From: Effrenium voratum
Lineage: Eukaryota > Sar > Dinophyceae > Suessiales > Symbiodiniaceae
Direction: 5' to 3'
DNA length: 64,000 nucleotides
Assembly: GCA_963377175.1 (NCBI GenBank)
Contig: CAUJNA010000530.1
Span: forward strand, 23,501 to 87,500
The notes under the pieces are model-generated. The model made no database searches and was not told the origin of the DNA. It saw only the letters and a program-made list of their open reading frames with translations. This document shows, piece by piece, positions 12,701-18,233 of this stretch. The translations under genes and the position numbers were made by a program. Position 1 is the stretch's first letter; each line of letters begins with the position of its first letter.

Positions 12701-13629
12701 TCCCTGGAGTCCTCCAAAGAGTACGTCTCGGGGCGCTTGACGAGTGCATGCTCCAACTGTGATTTCAGACTTTGGACCATCTCCTCCTCGTTGAACTTCT
12801 CGATAGATGTAGAAGATTCTATGCCTCTGATCTGTTGCTGATAAACTGATATCTGTTGTGAAGCCTCACGGTGTATCTGATTTGCACGTATAGCTGATTC
12901 CTGCGCGGCCGACTTCTCGCTTGCCATGTAGGATTTCATCAATGCAATCTCCCGCTTCTGCTCCATGATAGTTCCTTCAGCTTGCCTCATCTGTTGCATT
13001 ATAATATTCGACTCCATGTCTTTCTTCTCCCCGTACTGAAATGCGTTCATTTCCACCTTGCGCATCTGTTGGGCTTCTTCCTCAAACTTGCGCCATGCCT
13101 CAGCCATGTGGTGTTGGTGGTGACTCACTAGATGTCCCGACTGCTTGCTGGCAATCTCGCATCGTCTTTCCAGCTCCTGGATCCGGATGGTGCTTCCATA
13201 GTCTTCTTGGTTAAGATTCGCCATTGCTGCCGACATTTCATCAAGTGTCTTCTGATATTCCCCGATCTCCACCTCCATCTTATTCTTCTCTTTGATCACG
13301 GCGCGAAAATCTGCACTGGTGGGTGATTTTGACCTCCCACCCTTCGATGTCGATCTCACGCCCTTCTGCGACGTCCGTGGTGTCGCAGGCGAAGATGATG
13401 ATCTTCTCGGTGGGGATTCTCTTTTCTTCGACTCCTGATGAACATCGATCTGCTTCCATGATCTTGTGGGAGTAGATATGTCGCTGAATAGCGCGGAACC
13501 TCCGCTCCCAGGTTCATCCTGTGAATCTGCAACCATATCCATCACCGCAGGAAGAGCCATCAATCCATTGGATCCCTCTGAGCTGCTGTTCCCAAAAGTT
13601 GCAGTACTTGGGCTCGCCGAAGACGCCAT
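1..13629 (-). CDS. Retrotransposon polyprotein, 4543 codons in window, no stop (3' partial)
   Basis: The start is the ATG at 13629, 98 bp inside the 5' LTR; the reading starts MASSASPSTATFGNSSS. No stop appears in this frame down to base 1, and every landmark motif I placed lies in the same frame. Domains in order: coiled coil (residues 1-500); acidic and arginine-rich linker; Gag core (about 640-855); CCCH fingers (C934-H954, C988-H1006); aspartic protease D1240-T-G; integrase zinc site H1487, H1491, C1498, C1501 and D1530, D1588, E1619; RT D2293 and YVDD 2383-2386; RNase H near D2604, E2649 and D2684; methyltransferase-like C3088; then about 1200 unassigned residues. Copy B implies about 1010 more codons. 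A single Gag-Pol frame is normal for copia; the length and the C-terminal extension are not. Confidence 0.9.
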   Translation of the reverse strand, partial: MASSASPSTATFGNSSSEGSNGLMALPAVMDMVADSQDEPGSGGSALFSDISTPTRSWKQIDVHQESKKRESPPRRSSSSPATPRTSQKGVRSTSKGGRSKSPTSADFRAVIKEKNKMEVEIGEYQKTLDEMSAAMANLNQEDYGSTIRIQELERRCEIASKQSGHLVSHHQHHMAEAWRKFEEEAQQMRKVEMNAFQYGEKKDMESNIIMQQMRQAEGTIMEQKREIALMKSYMASEKSAAQESAIRANQIHREASQQISVYQQQIRGIESSTSIEKFNEEEMVQSLKSQLEHALVKRPETYSLEDSREQLMARLNDVTVFAEQESKRADCLLREKEEIVKQYESDVSMKDQMIAVEGGHRQDAILELAQVKEEKQEERCTMDEKSKEAEYWRLTAKGMYDEYLEEMHELQRQLKEREATLKQEESFVRQLDADNEELRAHKKLETQEASSSKDGHRERAVVKRAEGGTQANSNRIDKKVAGSVPSSSSNQIPNSSLMPGSILFPSFGDPMIDVHLSQMQGVVGHVPQSTTTTGGGDGGGNNGTTPPLDYGGFPPNGNGQGAGRRQLSLAGGGGGPPDDPPDDEDEDDDDEGDEEDEEEEEEEDDRTRRRRRRSRDNREIKNDRPRISRKEAERVSIPAWPKIHQLDTWKMQLLMNVLSACADPDTDAWTKWLEQALGLNPDLDLLSDSGGDRFATIDIKMAMGMQNMLKQAPDEAKDVYLDATRHSELRHQQGVIVKGRELVALVMQSFRTSDRTDLVYHIEHLFNLDFPGDKNLVMFRNKWYDLLLKMRSEDRPSKLALRDILYRKIKGSKKMEFGLNAYHRLPDKHPQKTYEFLLALIDYQIKADREDLMLDMKEKSVKSMMKSGGKDAAPATGKQENQGGKGRKGKPGGPDAAPVLPKAKAKGHAGKNGKSDGASDRGKSPGGSKDNPCWYHFKSAKGCVKGNECTFSHSKKTEHKLESMSKGKGKGKSKSRSSSPKRDDGACFAFQKGKCDRGSACKYRHELIKNNSAPATSNDKAQAKSKAAAKAAAPAIARRAIAMPAIVLKQSAPAGKVSFKKDVDQVEPDEAETVYHEHDDDAMSESSRWSGESEIPEKMVWFKEVLDVDENGEITYLEDERRQWERKGEWYGYEDNENEPYQYVYVDEKKFKSSDHRELSAYQVQRSLIRAKILREVVDDIYKKHYFPVTKESSIMFEYDRNKDEIKESAVDWKKQHGMPKNVFAMSTCISKRVKWLMDTGCGHDLIGRAKAKSLGVDIVKDDDEIVFQTANGSTSTSDVAKIVVDELDETVEPHVLDETPTVLSVGRRCMKMGYAFHWMPGKLPFMVTPKQGFVHLQVKDDIPYLVSDGKLRSNRHRPTIDDLKEHFSEVLAMVTNDEADQGGDDENDVTPAAVGESAEAEGEHHDGAFDFGPPGGAGPVRPPPVAEEIPVDVGSVPHRHGDAEAHEEEADEDDPDAGIEVDVYEGSSIKRKVGVLKKDANSIAHLLTHRYRNPFCESCVKAKMRHFRSRTGAFKREVKTFGDLVTFDFVTASGDHEVEGRYALIIRDIYTGIIMAYPTARRDTDSVVRAIKHFCGRRKIKQVYSDDGPELINACVELKLNHDLSLPGRPQNNSLAERTNQFIIDQTSACLVHAGLPTCYWVQAITTLCHLMNIEEVNGSSAWMRLHGEEFKGEKIPFGALVDFKPSEARGGKREKFEPRGETGIFAGYVLSTGMHWANKYRAWALTAFAGAELNIKKAKVPPRLRMPHQTERMILKSPLTFPIQQKYKVANETLEGIEMSIDAIGLDARDRLIEDEDYEPELLQSDEKRLLDDEVDQIAGLLLDDGPEVIAGDRGDHAGEEDARPSSSKGKGDGHPKGDEKVAKSDLPHVSVGLPGDGITYVNDDGKEVKIDKAGRPYPVGKDGFRLMKTSRPPEFTPEEWKMMSKYYTKEEKAEVKGGGKRKEEDPKSKESDISAPAEARTLQMPGGKRIRAMLRNRWGGVEWQYNWGLRKNISKIKNPMDGKHLAELEWVRIVVNPVDGVVVLMDSKQSQDVMRRNVQLEKEFECLVVIYAWKFKSEERSKSTPNWTKAVASVMESHKDEAETASGTDPSVDESTDLTWYEWEESAEIVSGKVPLAMPAIGEDGEAKKYPSMPCVTSERIQHREKAVKVVRFFDALVSRPVGRKEMLTNPDALASMKKEWSGLIDQGVFDLGAVREYDAVAREAKAKGEEIHMARAHGICVEKHSQLPVGDPKRKFKGRGVLLGNQVKNQSFEAAMFQDLGNSPASFEASRWADFLGCHDGWDVQMADAVQAYIQATLRGTPCWIELPPEAVPSECKWDKYRRPVVPLRKALYGHPDAGTFWEQHCDESVRAVGFEPIGEEWPSVYIHEKLQLVLVVYVDDFKMAGPQKNLAQGWSMLRTRLKIEPETGLDMYLGCNQSKGNVTLGNGHRVTTVTYDMEQFLRSCVDRYLEVAGDVKLNKVVTPELHEETKNHVSRKPAREGPSVVCNWCNNLVPTDGSATVPDQRGGTPELAMKEPVRGHLAPHAASVLMKLLYGARIARFDLLRQVNRLARNVHRWTDSDDRGLHHLMCYVHHTKHWRMVGWVGDPMDDVHLALYADADFAGCIDSLRSTSGGHLNIQGPNTRFPLSGSSKRQGCVSHSTPEAEIVAADVAMRSMGMPALKLVERILKKSPNFVFYDDNKAMIGVVRSGRNPTMRHLERSHGVSISWMHEMFTRDYMYLAYEVTDRMAADIYTKAFNDGRKWKHACLQIGLLDPSLLSDPDTLKALTPTCDPIKGTMQTASGTVDGVPTFPYTHIPIMPPDLWWSGLTSKEGLHEHEGHDPVVVAKGPRLMRVKPPLAVMTPFGSKWLRSTWFLKNGSWLKVEDRVDPGLQCVRIDGWVERAVWQFHPVPVAAPARERSPRPRPIHVGSGDVDMQSVLAAFVEELSNERIELKCVNDLALETLLRLKLLMRCLHINHEQLVPGRCFVPYRIAVKHKPQLAPGIELAMVKHDGGVLRAPVHVSLPGMRTRTVVTLYSVDLARPIVLMACSEPRNWFTALARHDGPQVVTITLVDDLLSEYGGRIARHVLTKPSDLLFFAGPCTGGSSWARLNKTRGIDTAEKIEAKQREFWRLFERFVEIKRHAMTKRAAILFELPGSCDYWKDERLHEVVHDGTSHEFDGCRYGLKQRYAKKPMPIKKPWRVVSWNFELGGSLSKKCNGNHEHGPCAGRETKETQLYTSIIVGVILRRFRARARCLKPAPLKLALACITRRRSRKHQATASEICTTPTAQPRCWVSPEPLVHTGSWVSPEPQASRRSWTSSSPQSEAGIALGQFRGFICSCLFWIFLGLENIIKMTANPNVVNANEFFCVPVGKSRQAAIFLGNLVKNAIEEGKRIPKRMEMSSDLGMCVKWIEDIGVPAIYAYSAYYSAKGRGMMKGEGQSMRVALEFISKVFGQLSADECMLGWREFCSKGKKIVSALNQLCGEATMLAKNPELLNVTKYCMEGADMLRSIANIWDLALGVAEDNDERSFKAAFHQDTPVGEVYKEFISDESSRASSSRRWRSSEEFQTTAEFERHDRRIAKYRDRNWGKVFTLSVIKAPKIDSYGRGSKDDYQKNWDLGLVYQNELQASMKNLAYALRRDENASQNNLLRWMICGSTPSDISDACIGAVNSLMCVSFIMRRLQPLLGEKDSKDQSYTAYFRPDKRELNDLYREIEYARDFLWCIDMIYESKLPAMNINSISLAPHAADRAAENQDRRKWVSWMKEIEKKAEKDVMIEFFQNKYCTIHEIERELEKYPEDFVVGEEPTWWVMGSSKTEPPRKTERQQKSASSSGQRSQTAGGSVPQPGAPSGGSQASDAVKIDNEIIDSIFRMNSGGDDDRWVIINPTAGHDTYTSFEGGTTLGGATVNVKFNIDNNTGYPIIQTVFGPCLAEGKNATYWECMLRCLTSSLLHFEEKTSAEKIILSYVGKGNAAWLQLYAFLCAQTGCLITGRLPGAKAINALIQAEKNPDNAPGQLNRIINRQKRSPIGEATIRDMMIHKKSFLVLDWPLRAVNSKGSTKTFQMMVNEQGWTNIEERSYYGSSEQVSSPNDTLNIISRLQKLDKLIAERRRRDMDDSPMSVHIWMSLYDWVCMRGCGWQVTANPIIDSLQKAISDLVNTCKGLVVVCVNRDVAFHGGRGDLGTIANKVSEICKAAGALVTENDRLWRVVHALTGKNYKIPGSSNLQHFLLKRLLIEKSIDAVAPSNAFVCELEGTCINEPDLRFNIPKNMEESKVKFEYKPTFTAQSKRKQEQQDEGHGEQDAFGKADVGDQRLRWYTVTELSKFICELCAKEMQMSKSKVLGPNSKYNPSSCVNCCANWNADTNGIAMSIEGKKMYTRLFAECVVAIPDLQNLMVDVNNIQAMITIIRELVYSRLKKELSHVGFVSMTVDQAAQFYNNGHGKQLCASRDVIVCKNSEGVEERMSIFLIGKDLGNVAYSSWIKSVLDQGTMYELLGQTTNEESLGDVVEMVLGFFEVMSYFQHELPLWKDAWKIKREFEQSIVRHLAGNVTHT
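3930..4460 (-). other. Methyltransferase-like domain downstream of RNase H (copy A)
   Basis: About 300 residues past RNase H the frame reads LLFFAGPCTGGSSWARLN (Pro-Cys at 4366-4371), then FELPGSCDYW, a YGL...IKKPWRVVSW segment and CNGNHEHGPCAGRET. The order PC, then a Glu-Pro segment, then a C-x3-H-x-H cluster resembles decayed C5-cytosine methyltransferase-like domains carried by some eukaryotic retroelements. I do not see a clear S-adenosylmethionine-binding motif, so the activity is unproven. It could be an unrelated nucleic-acid-binding domain. Confidence 0.4.
5330..7150 (-). other. Reverse transcriptase and RNase H domains of copy A
   Basis: RT landmarks are KRKFKGRGVLLGNQV, the motif A aspartate in QMADAVQAYIQA (D2293), PLRKALYGHPDAGTFWEQH and the catalytic YVDD at 6472-6483. 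RNase H follows with YADADFAG, STPEAEIVAAD, DDNKAMIGVV and NPTMRHLERSHGVSISW, all typical of copia. Between RT and RNase H is an insertion with a CNWC motif. The domains are intact here; the same place in copy B has a nonsense codon. Confidence 0.93.
8560..9180 (-). other. Integrase (DDE) domain of copy A
   Basis: A zinc-binding H-x3-H and C-x2-C pair lies at 9127-9171. The catalytic triad is D at 9040-9042 (TFDFVTA), D at 8866-8868 (YSDDGPEL) and E at 8773-8775 (GRPQNNSLAERTN). The D-to-E spacing is 30 residues, slightly shorter than the usual 35. Integrase inserts the cDNA and creates 5-bp target duplications, matching the GTAAT repeats around copy B. A copia-type region with FAGYV and hydrophobic segments follows before RT. 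Confidence 0.85.
9690..9960 (-). other. Aspartic protease domain of copy A
   Basis: The sequence VKWLMDTGCGHDLIGRAKAK places the catalytic Asp-Thr-Gly at 9904-9912, followed by a hydrophobic flap-like stretch. In copia elements this protease dimerises and cuts the polyprotein. It sits between the CCCH fingers and integrase, as expected. The region is absent from copy B. Confidence 0.8.
10612..13629 (-). other. Gag region of copy A: coiled coil, Gag core, CCCH nucleocapsid
   Basis: The first 500 residues are rich in Glu, Lys and Gln with heptad-like spacing, consistent with a long coiled coil. A low-complexity acidic run (11830-11890) and an RRRRR patch precede a helical Gag core starting near 11700 (LDTWKMQLLMNVLSACADPD). 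The nucleocapsid part has two fingers, C-x9-C-x5-C-x3-H (10768-10830) and C-x7-C-x5-C-x3-H (10612-10668). These are CCCH type rather than the CCHC knuckle usual in LTR elements. The likely roles are particle assembly and RNA binding. Confidence 0.75.
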
Positions 13630-13711
13630 TGTACTGTGTAGGTTATCGTTCCTTTATTGTCCCTGTACCCGCAATAAACCAGCTGTCTCCCAGTCCAGTG
13701 TAGAGCTTGTA

Positions 13712-13727
13712 GTTACGGCTGATAACC
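13712..13727 (-). promoter_or_regulatory. Primer-binding site of copy A
   Basis: The 16 bases next to the LTR read GGTTATCAGCCGTAAC in the element sense. The complement, GTTACGGCTGATAACC, contains CTGATAA, which fits the anticodon loop of tRNA-Ile with the primer 3' end near tRNA position 40. This is the half-tRNA mode known for Drosophila copia. The same site lies at 55424-55439 (one mismatch) and 25848-25863. Confidence 0.6.
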
Positions 13728-14076
13728 TGTCAAGAGACGGCAAGGTGACGTCCCGTGGGACGCTATGCACCGAACCCTCAAGCTGTAATACCAACCACGT
13801 AGAAAGGTGTATACGGACGATGCCGTTATAGCCGAACCCGTGTAAACGTTGTAAGGGAGAAGGAATGATAGTTACAACAGTAGTCCTGACAAATGCAGCG
13901 CAAGCGAAGTGTTTTCGCTCTCAATGCCGATCACGTATGTATGCAGTCACACATCAGATCTTGAACCTCAATTGTGTCTTGAGCCAAATGGCGATCAATG
14001 GAACTTGGGAAGCAACACCAACAAGGACCTCAGAACAGCTACCCAATTTCGGCACGGGGCCTAGAGGGTTTTAACA
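13728..14076 (-). repeat. 5' LTR of copy A (349 bp)
   Basis: It starts TGTCAAGAGACGG on the plus strand and ends GGTTTTAACA, so the termini are TG...CA. It aligns along its length with the 350-bp LTRs at 41857-42206 and 55440-55789, with more differences than those two show between themselves. It should hold the promoter and polyadenylation signals. Confidence 0.93.
13978..13997 (-). promoter_or_regulatory. Spliced-leader-like sequence in LTR, copy A
   Basis: In the element sense the LTR reads GATCGCCATTTGGCTCAAG. The dinoflagellate spliced leader ends TAGCCATTTTGGCTCAAG, so the two agree over GCCATTTGGCTCAAG apart from one missing T. No GT donor follows, so this is not an SL RNA gene. It lies about 80 bp into the LTR, near where the transcript might begin. 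Confidence 0.5.
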
Positions 14077-14950
14077 ATAATGAACCACAAACAAACTAGA
14101 CAAATGTGCAAGCTTTAGGCAGAAGCTAGCGGTCGTTGAAAGAGTCTGTACAAAGAGCATTGTAGCAAAGAACCAAGAACATGCTTGCCAGCACTTGCTC
14201 TACATGGGAGCATTTGAGTTGAGACGTGATAGCGTTTTTAATCTTTAATTTGTGGCAAATGAGCTGGATGCATAGTCGTATAGGACTCTTTCAGCGTGAT
14301 GTCCACAAGATTAGGTATGTTGTAAATCCTGCAGTAACAATGGATTTGAGGCCTTCAAATCCTGCTGACGGATTGAATTTCAACGGGTGCATGGCTTCGC
14401 AACAACGCCGCTACCTTCGTTTGACACATGCCTACATGGGTTGGTCTCTGAACAGGTTGAGACCTAGAGGGGCTAACAACGGCTTCAAGTAAGCCACAAC
14501 CCTGTACGGCTTGAAGCCCTTGTAACAAGCTGAAGGGAATCTACACTTGAAAACGACAACACCACAATGGGTGAAAAAGGCTGCCTTACTTCAAAAACAC
14601 ATCCTGTGCATGCGAACGCAGAAGAGCCTACAAAGATACGAACCCGGTCAAACAGCGGCCGGCGAAGGTCAGGGCTTGCCACCCACCAAAGGACATGTCA
14701 CACATGATGACCGCGCCTCTGAAGGGTGCATCTTCAGACCCGTTTCCGCCACCATGCGCATGTCGCGCTTGCGGGCAGCATCTGAGGGCCAAAATGAAAA
14801 AAGATTTCAGGCTGCAGTTCACATGATTAGCGCCCCATGTCCTACTTTCAGGTTTCTCCTGACCGATGTGCCCTCCCATCTCGCAAAGAGCGCCTTTCGC
14901 TTTTCGATGAGTTTTCGCCTTTAGTTCGTTGTGTAGGCAGAGCCTGCCTG
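14077..14950. other. Intergenic, nothing recognised
   Basis: Single-copy-looking sequence between the copy A LTR and the microsatellite block. Open frames are short, mutually inconsistent and lack family motifs. Confidence 0.6.
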
Positions 14951-14955
14951 AGGTG

Positions 14956-15173
14956 TATGTGTGTGTGTGCATGAATATGTGCATGTGTGTGTGTGTGTGC
15001 GCGCATGTTTCTATGTGTGTATGTATGTATGTATGTATGTGTGTATGGATGGATGGATGGATGGATGGATGGATGCATGAATGGATGGATGGATAAATGG
15101 ATGTATTAAATTAAAATGAATGGATGGATGGATGGATGGATGCCTGCCTGCCTGCCTGCCTGCTCTGTCTGTG
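14956..15173. repeat. Compound microsatellite (GT, ATGT, GGAT, TGCC)
   Basis: Successive blocks of GT dinucleotides, ATGT, GGAT and TGCC units run into each other and lead into the CTGT array. Each unit differs by about one base from the next, suggesting stepwise slippage and mutation. Confidence 0.95.
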
Positions 15174-16024
<851 letters not shown>

Positions 16025-16836
16025 TGCATGCATGTATGCAATTGTTCTCACTGTACTGGCAGCAAATACTTGCAAAAAACAGCACAAGACAGTGCAGCGC
16101 CCCTTCTTCTTGTGGATTGCAACCCGAGCCACCATAGAGTTGACAGAAGTTGAGCGATGCTGCTAAGCGATCCCGCAGCACTTCAACAAACACGAATCAG
16201 TCAGCGTTGCGCCTCCCAGGCAAAACTACGGCTGATGTGAAGCTCTCGCGCCATGTGCGCACACTTCCCAAAGCTTCGACAATGCTGGTTTCTGAGCTGG
16301 CAAAACCCGCTTCCCAAAAGAACTGAAGTCATGAGGAAAGAAGTGAACAGGTCTCAAACTTGCCACAGTCAAAGCTTTTGCGGGGGATGTCCGTCGTCGT
16401 CAACAGGCACGCAAAGATCCCCGACGGCAGGTCTGTTGTCCGTCTAGGATAACAAGTTTCAAAATCAACCAGGGGTTTTGCGATTATACGTAGTGGAGCC
16501 AATAACTCAGTGGCGCTCTCATGGCCGCATGGAAACGAAGCGAGTGCCAACTCAAATAAGGATGGCGCTGCTAAAATTCTCCCGTTTCGTGTCGCCAGGC
16601 TGACTTGCCTCCGCCCGCCTCAGCTGGCCTCCGCCAGTGTCACTGCCAGTGAAGCCACCAGTGAAGCCACCCACTTCCTGAACTCATCGCGCGACCTGCG
16701 CGAGCGCATCCGCATACTGCGTCTCCGTAGTTTCAGACTCCTGCAACTCTGCTCAAGCCGGCCGCATCGATCTCCACCCTCTTCTCCGAGAAGCTTGTGG
16801 AAGCCTCGCGCGGGCTACGGGGATTGCCGGCTGCAT
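16025..16836. other. Intergenic, nothing firm
   Basis: No gene recognised. Sequence near 16495-16565 (TCTCATGGCCGCATG, then AACGAAGCGAGTGCCAACTC) has a weaker direct counterpart near 18250-18410. The two flank the Gag-like remnant and could be decayed terminal repeats. Confidence 0.4.
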
Positions 16837-18233
16837 CTAGGATGGCACGATCTTGTTCGCCGCGTTGGTCGAATGCCACAACGTGCTTCTCTGAGAGGCC
16901 CTTGACGGGCCGGGATCAAGCCCCTCGGAGAGCAGGTGGTTCTTCATCCTGAAGTAGGCCACGCGTTGTCCCACTTCAATTGGTCCTCTCCGGGGCCGGC
17001 TCCTCCACAGCATGGCCTTGAACCGCTGGAACTTGATGAGGGCCGACCACCTCACATCCTCCAACTGCTGCAGCCGTTGGCTGTCTTCCAGCATCTGCTT
17101 CACTTCGGCGTCTTGGCCGCCCTTGCCATCCTTGCCGGTGTTGTAGAAACCACAGGCACGAGCGATGTCGGTCAGCTTCTTGCTCGTCACTGCGAGAGCT
17201 TCCACAACAGTCATCAGCGTCAAGAGCTTGATCGGGCTTGATCTCCAAACAACCTCGCCATGAGGAGCTTCAGCAACTTGAGGGTAATCCTCCTTGTCAA
17301 AGACGACAGCAGCGGTTTTTTTCGAGGTTGTTGATCCACGACCACCGGCTCATCGGCATAGTCGCCCTTGTCATAGTTGTCCTCATGGCCGGAAGTGAAC
17401 CATGCCTTCCAGCGGCAGTCCCTGCCAGGTCGCGTATTCCTCTGCATCGCGGCATTGCTTGCGCAGCACACCAGTCACCGTCATGCCCAGAGGGTGCTGG
17501 GTGCGAACCACGTCCAACACGTCATTCAACCTGCAGCCAGCAGCAACAATGAGGTAGCACGTTCATCGTAGTCCATCAAGTAGTTTGATGACACTGACGA
17601 ACTGGGGACCGTCTCGCCCTGCGAACACCCGAGCGCCTCGATCTCTCGGATGACGCAACCTTGCCTGAACAGCTCCTTTTCGAGAAAAAAAAGACTCAGA
17701 CAGGTCCTGCAGAAGCCGCTCGACGCCCTCCTCGCGATCGTAGCGCTCATCACCGATCTCCTCCAGCTCGGTCTCCGCCTCACCCTTGAGCCCCGGCCCG
17801 AAAACGGACAGGTGATGCTAACCCAGTGCAACAAACGCTTCCTGGAACGCCGACATCGCCATCAGACGACGGGGGTGTGGGCACCTGTCCGGAACGCCTG
17901 CGAACACGGCCGCGTTGTTGGCCGTGTCTGACTTGGCCTTGTTGCTGCCAGCATCGGACTTGCTCTTGTTGCTGCCACGTCGCTGTCCACGCTGTCGTCG
18001 CCGAGGTTCAGTCGCGGGGTTCTGGGCCGATCTGAGATTGCAGGGTCGGGTTCGACCTCACCATCCTGCGTCAACTCCTCCTCCTTGGCGGCCAGGTCAT
18101 CATCTTCGCCGCCAGGCGCGCCTCCGGGATCACCCTGGTCGCCGCCATCTGGTGCGCCCGCGCGCTCGTCCATGCCTCGTAGAGGTCCGCGTCGAAGAAC
18201 ATGGCGTCGCAGCAGCCGGCAGATTGAACTCAA
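16837..18233 (-). pseudogene. Decayed retroelement Gag/Pol-like remnant
   Basis: A GC-rich minus-strand stretch with coding-like pieces in shifting frames. Near 17480-17800 one frame reads GEAETELEEIGDERYDREEG, then ERLLQDLSESFFSRK, then after damage LIVAAGCRLNDVLDVVRTQ; the spacing resembles Gag proteins of dinoflagellate copia-like elements. Downstream, 17223-16837 is open and contains MLWRSRPRRGPIEVGQRVAY, similar in feel to the region after an integrase core. An acidic Pro/Asp-rich stretch lies at 17900-18200. Frameshifts and stops exclude an intact protein. It could instead be an intron-broken host gene. Confidence 0.35.

Larger units (their letters stand above)
1..14076 (-). mobile_element. 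Giant Ty1/copia-type LTR retrotransposon, copy A (3' part outside window)
   Basis: This element reads on the minus strand from its 5' LTR (13728-14076) and leaves the window at base 1. The domain order is protease, integrase, RT, RNase H, which is the Ty1/copia order. Base 1 aligns with about 45864 in copy B, whose 3' LTR ends at 41857, so the intact element should be about 18.1 kb; copia elements are usually 5-6 kb. The five bases outside the LTR (14077-14081, ATAAT) would be the target duplication, but the partner lies outside the window. Copies A and B differ mostly at silent positions, which suggests the coding capacity was selected. Confidence 0.93.
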
